A stretch of DNA of 64,000 nt from Argopecten irradians (lineage: Eukaryota; Mollusca; Bivalvia; Pectinida; Pectinidae), in contig NC_091136.1 in NCBI RefSeq assembly GCF_041381155.1, positions 46,924,284-46,988,283 on the forward strand. The letters are read 5' to 3'. The translations under genes and the position numbers were made by a program. The notes beneath the pieces are model-generated. The model did not search any database. It was not told the DNA's origin and saw only the letters and a program-made list of their open reading frames with translations. Shown here piece after piece: positions 54,944-64,000 of this stretch (within the stretch, counting starts at the first letter, position 1; every line of letters begins with the position of its first letter).

Positions 54944-55095
54944 ATTGAACGTCTTTCAGTTGGCATTCATAGCCAATATGAATGCAAACTGGACAGAGGC
55001 TAATTCCATGAAGCGCGTTAGCGTTTCATGTTGAATTTGCCTCTGTCCAGTTTGCATTCGTATTGGATATGAATGCCAATTGAAAGACGTTCAAT
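54944..55095. repeat. Second foldback element with GCGTTAGCG loop
   Basis: Nearly perfect arms (ATTGAACGTCTTTCAGTTGG at the left, its complement at the right; inner CAAACTGGACAGAGGC / GCCTCTGTCCAGTTTG) around a loop with GAAGCGCGTTAGCGTTTC. It sits 130 bases after the first foldback and has the same design with unrelated arms. Confidence 0.85.
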
Positions 55096-55764
55096 ACTTA
55101 TATTTACATTTGATTACAATTTTATGATGAAATCCTAAGGCATTTAGCATCTAAATTAATTAATCATTCGTTATCGTCATGGATGGAACAGTCATTTGAA
55201 CAGCCTCCTTCCGTGATCGCTGGCACGACAATTGTGACGTCACAATGACAATGACGTCATAATAAGCGCTTGAAGTTCATTGTCTATATGACTGCCAACT
55301 GCGCTTGGTAAGGTTACATAGTGGGACTGCAGTGAAAATGTAAATATATTGGTATGTTTGTGTATTACTTTATTCCTTTTGTCGATATTTGCATATTTGT
55401 GACGTCATGTGTTTGTGAGCGTATCTTCATACTTTGCCGTGAAAATGGCATGGGTTTCACTCACAAAATAATGACGACACAATGAATACCTCATTGGTGT
55501 ATTAATCCTTTTGATATTTAAAATAACTGACATATCATATAATAGCTATAATTCAACTCTGCTGAATCCTAGAATATAAATAAACTCTGACTAATCTTAG
55601 AAAATATTCCAACTCTGACAAATGCTGTAACTTGATTGACATTTCATTTTGCTTTTTGTCTTTTGTACCTTATTGAAAATCATTCTTTGTGTTATGGTTT
55701 TGATAAAAGAAAACATGTTCACACAAATCCGGAATGGAAAATACCTTTGTATCTCAATTTTAAT

Positions 55765-56483
55765 GACGTTAAAGTTTAAGACCCCGTTTAAACTAGTGAT
55801 TTTTTGTATGCCTATATATTACTTCTTATATGTACTTGAGTATAACTTAGTTAATATAAAGTGTCTGTGAATCCTTCCTTACCTCAGATATTACTGTTGA
55901 CTCGTAGATTATTGTGTTTGTAAATTTTGCCAAACTATGCAAAAAAAAATTTAAAAAAATGTGCATTTCAGTTTTGCAAGTCCACAGGGTTCAGTACATA
56001 TTTCTGTCACCAAATAACTATGCCCTTATGTTCACTACTTTTTTTATCACATAACTGGCCCATCCAGCCATGTCATATGGCCATGTCATAAATATAAACA
56101 TACATATCATGTTCATTGGTCAAATAAGTATATAATATACCTACTTGAGATGATTGAAATGCTTTCCCATATGCATCATATAATCTACTACCGCTATTTT
56201 CCTGACTTGATGTGTATGCCTATTATTGCCTTTGTAAAGTCGGATTCGGTCAAACCAGCGTTCCTACTACATGCTATAAACACTAGTAAACATAATGGAA
56301 TGGTTATTTTGTGACAGAAATATGTATTGAATCCTGTGGACTTACAAAACTGAAATGTACAACTTTTACATATTTTGCCACTGTACACAACAGTCTACGA
56401 GTCCACAGTAATATCTATGGTTAGGACGGATATATAGGCATACAAAAATCACTATTATAAATGGGGTCTTAAATCTTTAATTG
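55765..56483. repeat. ~0.7 kb inverted repeat (foldback element)
   Basis: The left arm at 55765-56040 (AAGACCCCGTTTAAACTAGT, TTTTGTATGCCTATATAT, TTTTGCAAGTCCACAGG, ATATTTCTGTCACC) pairs with the right arm at about 56310-56483. The spacer contains CATAACTGGCCCATCCAGCC, also found near 29810 in a TTC27 intron. Non-coding. Confidence 0.75.
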
Positions 56484-56799
56484 TTTGTGTTGTACATGTA
56501 GTTTGGGTGAGATAGTACTATTAAATTGACGTTATTATTTGCTAGGAGTTATGAGTTTAAATTTATGGTTTTAAGTTAATATTATGCTACTGCTAACAGC
56601 AGTCACAAAAGAGACAACTACACGATAAATAACAATCTTATTTAATTAAACATTTAACAATATCACACAGCAGTAATATCACAGAAAGCAACATATCATT
56701 TCATTTCAAATATCACATTTCCACGTAGATGTTAAACTGTAGATCATAACGGATTTACATTCTAAGCATCAACATGCAGCTAATGAAATATCTCACTCT

Positions 56800-57715
56800 C
56801 GCTTCTCCTTCCCATTTCTTCCTCCCTCTCAACAGCCCCCCTCACATTCTTTCGCCTTTCATCCTCTCCTTTGCTTCTCTTCATTCTCTACTGCCCGCTT
56901 TTTTTTCATCCTCTCGCTTCCCTTCATCCTCCCCCCTTTCTCCTCTCCTTTCCCCATCTTTCCCTCCCTCTCCACTTTCCCTCTATCCTTTCATCATTTC
57001 GCTTCCCTTCTCCTTCCCTCTCGCTTGCCCCTCTCACTCTCAGCATCCCCTCCCTTGCCCCCTCTCTCCCTCCCTCTCCACTGCCCCTCTCTCCTTTCAT
57101 TATTTCGCTTCCCTTCTCCTTCCCTCTCCCTTGCCCATCTCACTCCCAGCATCCCCTCCCTTACCCCCTCTCTCCCTCCCTTTCCACTGCCCCTCTCTCC
57201 TTTCATCATTTCGCTTCCCTTCTCCTTCCCTCTCCCTTGCCCCTCTCACTCCCAGCATCCCCTCCCTTGCCCCCCTCTCTCCCTCCCTCTCCACTGCCCC
57301 TCTCTCCTTTCATTATTTCGCTTCCCTTCTCCTTCCCTCTCCCTTGCCCCTCTCACTCCCAGCATCCCCTCCCCTGCCCCCCTCTCTCCCTCCCTCTCCA
57401 CTGCCCCTCTCTCCTTTCATCATTTCGCTTCCCTTTTCTTTCCCTCTCCCTTGCCCCTCTCACTCCCAGCATCCCCTCCCCTGCTCCCCTCTCACCCTCC
57501 CTCTCCATTGCCCCTCTCTCCTTTCATCATTTCGCTTCCCTTTTCTTTCCCTCTCCCTTGCCCCTCTCACTCCCAGCATTCCCTCCCTTGCCCCCTCTCT
57601 CCCCTCTCCAATGCCTCTTTCCATTTACATTTCGTTTCCCAACCCTTTCCTTTTCCCTTTCCTCCTCTTGCTTGTCTCTCCTCTTTTTCGTCCGTTTAGT
57701 TTTACATTTGTACTA
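56800..57715. repeat. Pyrimidine-rich minisatellite, ~107 bp units
   Basis: About six units of almost pure C/T on the plus strand, each with CTTTCATCATTTCGCTTCCC, CTCACTCCCAGCATCCCC and CTCTCCACTGCCCCTCTC, preceded and followed by less regular C/T tracts. Frames of 200-330 codons (Ser/Pro/Leu-rich on plus, Arg/Glu/Gly-rich on minus) arise because the composition lacks stop codons; they overlap in several frames and are not genes. Confidence 0.9.
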
Positions 57716-59578
57716 TCGATCAAGCAAAGAAGTCTTACTTTTCAAGAATACTAGTAAATAGTATGAATGCTTTACCAAGAGTCATCATATTATATTTCCT
57801 CGTTTAACATATTAGGAGTTTGTTATATTCCGAGTTACAAACATATATCAAAACACGACAAAATACGACAGAATCATTCAGATTATTCCTTCAATTTAGT
57901 GTTTATATCTTTGCTATATGTGTGAAAAATAATCTAAAGCATATTTGAGAGCAACATCCTACCACCATAAACATTTATTTTGAAAGCAAAGCAAATATGG
58001 CCTGAACATCATGTCTACCTTTTAATATTGGCAATATATTAACCGAAGCTCAAAATCGATCCAACAACGGCAGATATAAGGAAAAGTTTAAGTTGTAGTA
58101 AGTGCTGTGTGATTCATCAGTGACACACATCAAACAGAGTGGCCAAATCGACGTCATCCATCAAACAAATCTAAATCAAATCCGCGAAACCCGTCAAACA
58201 AATCTAGGTCAAATAGGCCAAATTTAAGACAGACAACATATGAAGAAACGTGAAAAATACTGTCCAATGTCGTTCAGGAACACTGAATGTTTTCTAGTGA
58301 TATCATAATGTCGATCATACAACTTACCCACATTCTTCACTTTACTGTGTCTCTTATTACTGTGAAGATATATTCTTGGTCAGTTGTCAATATTTGTCCC
58401 AAAAATCAGGACGGAATAAACATTTGATTCTTATATAAGAAGTGAAATGCATTTAGTAAAAAATGATTAATTTTGTAACTTACAGTAAATAAGGTGCAAC
58501 CATATATCATAATACAATTAATTAATTTGAGCCGAAAACGCATCATATCGTTCTATAAATACAAAAGGTTATAATATAAGGAGAGAGGACCCCATTCGGA
58601 TCAGAATTTAGAAAAAAGGATCTGAAATATGCATGCTAATAAAAACGGCAAATTTAACGTGTTGCTTAGACTACTAAGTAATTGTTACAGACTGACGATA
58701 CAATGAGTGCATTGCAATGCCAGAAGTTTCTCAAGCACTTGGTGAGCATCTAATATAATGCTACATCTATAAGTATGTTTTAATTCATCAAACCGTTTAA
58801 AACATCAAGCATAAAACCTTGAAAGAATTACAGTGAAAAGGAAAGTAACAGTGACGGTAACCTATCTAAATCCTACTTATCATGCTCTTCCACACATATT
58901 ATATACATGAATCTATCTACGTTTACAATAGATGTTGTCATCATTGCAACTATTCAAGACAAATCATGTATATTACAAACTTTTTTAAACATATACTATG
59001 TATATATAATGTTGTCGACACCGCTAATTAAAACAGTTTACAACGTAAGGTTAACAAAATGACTAGTTACGTCGAAGAAATACAAATAATATTGATCTGC
59101 ACTATTCATACTTTGATGTGATTTTACGTCACATGTTAACGTCATAAAGGTTGGTTTGGTAACGATCCCTGTTGTAATTTGTTTAAAGAGGTTTGCCAGC
59201 TGTTTTTGATATGGACACATATCCATATCCGTGACGTCATTCGTTCATTCATAAATAACGATTGACGTGTGATGCAGTCCAGCTGCCGAATCTTAGCAGC
59301 TTATGCTTTGTGACAGCTGTACGTAGCAGAAACTGATTTAATGCTGTATTTATGACTCTTATTTTACACATAACTCCTCAAATAAAGCGATACATAAATG
59401 TAATTGTTATCTTTGGTAATTTATGACAAAATAGTTGATTCAAACGATATAAATAACGCAAAAAAGGAAACCCCTTACCGGTTGGCGTGGAAAAGAATTA
59501 TTACGCCATTTGAACATAGTCAGATATACTAGGAGACTCCTAGTATTTTTGATAGAATATAACTAGTTGTTATAAACA
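57716..59578. other. Intergenic sequence
   Basis: AT-rich. At 58125-58215 there are degenerate copies of the unit seen at 59579-59815 (ATCAAACAAATCTA, TCAAAT). No gene is recognised. Confidence 0.4.
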
Positions 59579-59815
59579 GGTCAAATCGGCGACACTCGTC
59601 ATACAAAAATAGGTCAATCGGTCACAACTGTCATACAAGTATAGGTCAAATCAATGACACCATTTATACAAATATAGGTCAAATCAAATTTATCAACGAC
59701 AGCATTTTTGCAAATATAGGTCAAATCGGCGACATCCGTCATACAAATATAAATCAAATCGGCGACACCCGTCATACAAATATAGGTCAAATCGGCGACA
59801 CTCGGTTAGATCAAG
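59579..59815. repeat. ~33 bp tandem repeat
   Basis: About seven units around ATAGGTCAAATCGGCGACAC and CGTCATACAAAT, with one or two longer variants in the middle. Confidence 0.8.
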
Positions 59816-60052
59816 GACTCATAAATCTCATATACGTCCTTGGTTGGATTGACAATAAATCAATATACTATATACAAAGTCACCAGGTAGATGATCGTTA
59901 AAAACCCACGGGACCCTGCTCTGTCGTCTTTGTCCTGGCTGATTCTTTTGCTTTTTGATCAAGGGTTTCTAACGCTTAAAAAGTAAGAAATCAAAATCTG
60001 TTATGATAAACATATAAAATAGGTTCCAAGTTGTTGGAGGACGTACTTATTA

Positions 60053-60092
60053 ACATCGTCGGAAACCCGGTGACTCGTGGGTTTCCGACGAT
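60053..60092. repeat. Perfect short hairpin
   Basis: CATCGTCGGAAACCC and GGGTTTCCGACGATG pair exactly around a ~10-base loop. Purpose unknown; there is no gene close enough to call it a terminator. Confidence 0.75.
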
Positions 60093-60253
60093 GACCTATT
60101 TATTTTATTGGGAATATCTTTACTATCATGAGTAATGGTGGACATGGATCGTAAAATTGAGTAATTATTTTTCAAGTGAGTCATTTATTTAACTCTGTAA
60201 GTCATAATTAAATATCTCAATGTTGTTTGTCAGCATTATTTTCACTTTTTATT

Positions 60254-61728
60254 AGCTCACCTGGCCCGAAGGGCCGGTGAGCTTATGTCATGGCGCGGCG
60301 TCCGTCGTCCGTCGTCCGTCGTCCGTCCGTCCGTCCGTCCGTCCGTCCGTCCGTCTGTCCGTCAACATTTACTTTAAATCGCTACTAGTCATAGAGTTCT
60401 GCATGGATTGTAACCAAATTTGGCCACAAACATCCTTGGGGGAAGGGGAACAGAACTTGTATAAATTTTGGCTCTGACCCCCCGGGGGCAGGAGGTGCGG
60501 GGCCCAATAGGGGAAATAGAGGTAAGTCCTTTAAATCGCTACTTGTCATAGAGTTCTGAATGGAATGTAACTAAATTTGGCCACAAACATCCTTGGGGGA
60601 AGGGGAACAGAACTTGTATAAATTTTGGCTCTGACCCCCCGGGGGCAGGAGGGGCGGGGCCCAATAGGGGAAATAGAGGTAAATCCTATAAATTGCTACT
60701 AGTCGTAGAGTTCTGCATGGATTGTAACCAAATTTGGCCAGAAACATCCTTGGGGGAAGGGGAACAGAACTTGTATAAATTTTGGCTCTGGCCCCCCGGG
60801 GGCTGGAGGGGTGGGGCCCAATAGGGGAAATAGAGGTAAATCCTTTAATTCACTACTAGTCATAGAGTTCTGCATGGAATGTAACCAAATTTGGCCAGAA
60901 ATATCCTTGGGAGAATAAGAACTGAGTTTGTATAAATTTTGGCTCTGGTCCCCGGGGCAGGAGGGGCGGGGCCCAATAGGGGAATTATAGGTAAATTCTA
61001 TAAAGTGCTACTTAATTGTCCAAGAGTTTTGTATGGATTGTAACTAAATTTGGCCACAAGCATCCTTTGGGGTAGGAGAACAGAACTTGTATAAATTTTG
61101 GCTCTGACCCCCAGGGGGCAGGAGGGGCAGGGCCCAATAGGGGAAATAGAGGTAAATTCTATCAATCGCTACTTGTCCTAGAGTTCTGCATGGATTGTAA
61201 CCAAATTTGGCCACAAACATCCTTGGGGGAAGAGGAACAGAACTTGTATAAATTTTGGCTCTGATCCCCTGGGGGTAGGAGGGGCGGGGCCCAATAGGGG
61301 AAATAGAGGTAAATCCTTTAAATCACTTCTTCTCATAGAGTTCTGCATGGATTGTAACCAAATTTGGCCACAAACATCCTTGGGGGAAGGGGAACAGAAC
61401 TTGTATAAATTTTGGCTCTGATCCCCCGGGGGTAGGAGAGGTGGGGCCCAATAGGGGAAATAGAGGTAAATTCTTTAAATCGCTACTAGTCATAGAGTTC
61501 TGCATGGAATGTAACCAAATTTGGCCAGAAACATCCTTGGGAGAAGGGGAACAGAACTTGTATAAATTTTGGCTCTGACCCCCAGGGGGCAGGAGGGGTG
61601 GGGCCCAATAGGGGATTTAGAGGTTAATATTAAAATTCCTTCAGAAAAGAAACAATGAACCTGTATTCAGAAAATTATTTGGCATTACAAACCAGGTGAG
61701 CGATACAGGCCCTCTGGGCCTCTTGTTT
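60254..61728 (+). mobile_element. Tandem-repeat-bearing element, complete (~157 bp units)
   Basis: It begins with the palindrome AGCTCACCTGGCCC.GAAGGGCCGGTGAGCT, then a GTCC/GTCCGT microsatellite (60299-60361). Eight ~157 bp units follow, each with GAGTTCTGCATGGATTGTAA, CATCCTTGGGGGAAGGGG and CTGACCCCCCGGGGGCAGGA. It ends CCAGGTGAGCGATACAGG, CCCTCTGGGCCTCTTG and TTTT. The 3' end is nearly identical to that at 1518-1555. No coding. Confidence 0.85.
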
Positions 61729-61952
61729 TCTAACGTTTAAAACAATATAATACAGTACTGTTTGGCGATGCAAAGCGATAGTTAAAATAAGCATCACTGA
61801 CGCAGCAAACTGTACACATATTGGATTTACCTAGTCTCTTTATCTCTTCCAATATCCTTCGATACACATTTACAGTATACCAATATCACTGTGTAACCAT
61901 TCGTACCTGACATTATAGTGAACTAGACATCCATGTTATCAGCCTCCCCGCC

Positions 61953-62459
61953 TCATTCATCAGAAAACGCTTTGTTTTCTTCTCCATTTGTAGAGATGTT
62001 GCCTTCCTTTCTAGGACTGTCGACAACCACAGCGGTTTCTTTTGGTCGGAAACCCTTTCCCTTACACTGATCACAAGTTTCGTCAGCAGGTTTCCGTCCT
62101 TGCACAGCATAAGCAAGTCTCTTCCACAATGGAACAAGTGATCCAAAATTTCCTTGGGGACCTACTATAGCCAAACCAGTTGAAAACAGGCCAAGCGAAT
62201 AGATAAGGGAGAAACCAATGGTACAAAACATGAAGATTCCAAACTGAACGAAAAACAAAATCTTTGCAAACAACATGAATATGGACGCCCCTAGTGTGGA
62301 TGCTGCTCCAGAGGAAATGGATACGCCTACAGATTCAAGCATATCACGGACTTTGCTCTTCCTGTCTGTATGGATGGACATGTGGTATCCTTCCGCGAGA
62401 TGGACGACGTAATCTACAGACAACCCGACCACTAGGGACAGATTTAGAGATTCCAGCAC
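61953..62459 (-). CDS. Dispatched/Patched-family membrane protein, last exon
   Basis: A minus-strand exon of 169 codons including the stop, with acceptor TTGTCTTCAG just upstream (62460 side). It starts VLESLNLSLVVGLSVDYVVH, continues with HLAEGYHMS, and has hydrophobic stretches STLGASIFMLFAKILFFVQF and GIFMFCTIGFSLIYSLGLFS, then a ~65-residue polar tail. GLSVDY in a transmembrane helix and the following helices are the pattern of the second RND permease domain in Dispatched and Patched-related proteins. Dispatched releases lipid-modified Hedgehog; relatives transport sterols. Earlier exons would lie at higher coordinates, beyond what I can recognise here. The exact subfamily (Dispatched versus PTCHD-like) is not resolved. 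Confidence 0.75.
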   Translation of the reverse strand: MLESLNLSLVVGLSVDYVVHLAEGYHMSIHTDRKSKVRDMLESVGVSISSGAASTLGASIFMLFAKILFFVQFGIFMFCTIGFSLIYSLGLFSTGLAIVGPQGNFGSLVPLWKRLAYAVQGRKPADETCDQCKGKGFRPKETAVVVDSPRKEGNISTNGEENKAFSDE

Positions 62460-62944
62460 CTGAAGACAAAATATTATCGTGATTTTGTATTTACATTCAC
62501 CATTACCGTTAGTGTAAACGGCCGGCTGGTTCATCACCAGCTTAAACCCAAGCAGACATTGTTAGAGTAGAAAAGTAAAGTTATAACTTATTTTAACACA
62601 AATAACAATAATCTCATGACAGTAAAACTGAATATGTAATAAGAAAGCTTTCGGGTTGAAGTAACTTGATGGGGTTTCCCTCTCCCCTACGATTAACATA
62701 TAACAACATCATTATTTCAAAGACAATGACATACATTTACTATTGGACTTACAGTTCGGTAAATATTTCGATAATAGAGCTACAAACTGTGGATGAGAAA
62801 TTTTAACCAATGATAAAGAATCTGGCGGCCGGAATACCAAGCAGACCTTCAACTAAAATGTCTTCAACTGCCTTCAAACAGATAACCTTAAGAAAACTTC
62901 TCATAACCGTTTGGAAACTGCTTTAACGTCCAGCTCAATGTGAC
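62460..62944 (-). other. Intron of the Dispatched-like gene
   Basis: AT-rich, no upstream exon recognised. The intron probably continues to the right end of the window through the repeats there. Confidence 0.45.
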
Positions 62945-63310
62945 TGCCCTGCATGTATGGCGTTCAAATTGTGCTCGCGGCCCTCATTGCATTATCGTAA
63001 AAGACGACTAAATTTGTAATCAAATATTTTCTCGTCTCCCCGCTACTGCTTAAACCTTTGGTCTTGATTTGCCCAGTCGCCCCTATGTGGAGAGTTCTAG
63101 GTTCCGTCCCGTGACTAAGGCCGCAGTAGTCTATAGAAGAGGTAGTGTTTGCTTCTGGCTAGCACTCAGCATAAAGGGAATACGATGGTTTTTCCATGTC
63201 AGTATAATGTGACCGGGTACTATGTTGTTTCGCGGCGTGCCTTAGTGAGATGGAACAACAAAAAGGTCTTCACCAACTATAAAGAGACACAACACATTGT
63301 GTATATACAC
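62945..63310 (+). mobile_element. Diverged copy of the retroposon at 1759-2294
   Basis: In the same order as the minus strand of 2294-1759: a CATTGCATTATCGTAAAAGA segment, a TTCCGTCCCGTGAC-like segment, GCACTCAGCATAAAGGGAA, then CAGTATAATGTGACCGGGT and CGGCGTGCCTTAGTGA. Considerably diverged, no clear ends. The 91-codon frame at 63149-63424 lies on it and is not a gene. Confidence 0.65.
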
Positions 63311-63529
63311 TTGAGGCCATCCTTAAATGAACAAAGCTGTAAAAGGACGATACGCCTAATTAACCAACCAATCAAATTTCAAAGCGAGGTCTCATCTCAG
63401 AGTTACAAAAAACCTACCAGATAAATAATTTGCCATAAGTTACAAGATTCGTCGAGGGTTTTATTGCCATCATGGTATGACATACATGCAACTTCAGGTT
63501 AACATGGCTATTATGGTATTAATTACCCC

Positions 63530-64000
63530 GTTTCCAGTCCACCATGTGTATGATGATATTACTTACCCCCAGTTTCCAGCCCAACATGTGTATGATGGTA
63601 TCCCTACCCCCAGTTTCCAGTCCACCATGTGTATGATGGTATTACTTACCCCCAGTTTCCAGCCCAACATGTGTATGATGGTATCCCTACCCCCAGTTTC
63701 CAGTCCACCATGTGTATGATGGTATTACTTACCCCCAGTTTCCAGCCCAACATGTGTATGATGGTATCCCTACCTCCAGTTTCCAGTCCACCATGTGTAT
63801 GATGGTATTACTTACCCCCAGTTTCCAGCCCAACATGTGTATGATGGTATCCCTACCTCCAGTTTCCAGTCCACCATGTGTATGATGGTATTACTTACCC
63901 CCAGTTTCCAGCCCAACATGTGTATGATGGTATCCCTACCTCCAGTTTCCAGTCCACCATGTGTATGATGGTATTACTTACCCCCAGTTTCCAGCCCAAC
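63530..64000. repeat. Two-unit tandem array running off the window
   Basis: Alternating ~41 bp units: CAGTTTCCAGTCCACCATG then TGTATGATGGTATTACTTAC, and CAGTTTCCAGCCCAACATG then TGTATGATGGTATCCCTACC. The dimer period is ~81-82 bases, with about six dimers before the window end. Confidence 0.9.

Noticed and set aside
56774..57761. Open frames of 200-330 codons in the pyrimidine-rich region
   Set aside because: Almost pure C/T sequence cannot contain TAA, TAG or TGA on that strand. Three overlapping frames are open at once, which is composition and not coding.
63149..63424. 91-codon open frame
   Set aside because: It lies on a diverged retroposon copy (62945-63310) related to 1759-2294.

Overview
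This is animal nuclear DNA: AT-rich, with intron-split genes, GT-AG splice sites and many interspersed repeats. The dispersed repeats look like those common in bivalve molluscs: elements with ~150 bp internal tandem repeats that end in a GGGCCTCTTGTTT-like motif, GTCC-rich segments, and tRNA-derived SINEs. A bivalve such as a scallop or oyster is therefore likely, but this is inferred from memory of repeat types and not from a search.

Layout. Positions 1-3371 are repeat-rich: a ~157 bp tandem array, then an element holding an inserted retroposon. Positions 3372-8376 (+) hold the proteasome subunit alpha type-6 gene (PSMA6) from its second coding exon to its stop; the first coding exon is not visible. 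Positions 9245-12360 are a ~57 bp satellite block with a nested element and SINE. Positions 15971-47811 (+) hold a complete TTC27 gene: 24 coding exons whose phases all join, giving 837 residues. Its introns carry many transposons and several minisatellites. Positions 50486-53651 (+) hold a two-exon F-box/leucine-rich-repeat gene. Positions 53700-60100 contain foldback elements, a pyrimidine-rich minisatellite and small tandem repeats. Positions 60254-61728 are another element with ~157 bp internal repeats. Positions 61953-62459 (-) are the last exon of a Dispatched/Patched-family membrane protein. The window ends inside a two-unit tandem array (63554-64000).

The most unusual structure is in TTC27. 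Intron 21 is almost entirely a 4.3 kb array of about 130 copies of a 33 bp unit. The array runs without a break into exon 22, and each unit carries a copy of that exon's acceptor junction (TTACAG then GTGTTG). The unit length is a multiple of three and the exon-side reading frame is open in a typical unit, so many competing 3' splice sites exist, and the nearest would add exactly 11 residues in frame. Two other introns of the same gene show the mirror pattern at the donor side: intron 16 has a ~66 bp array whose first unit covers the exon 16 donor, and intron 6 has three ~47 bp copies that include the exon 6 donor. Together they suggest that tandem duplication repeatedly started at splice junctions in this gene.

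The four genes are ordinary housekeeping or signalling genes with no evident shared pathway; their adjacency is probably incidental.
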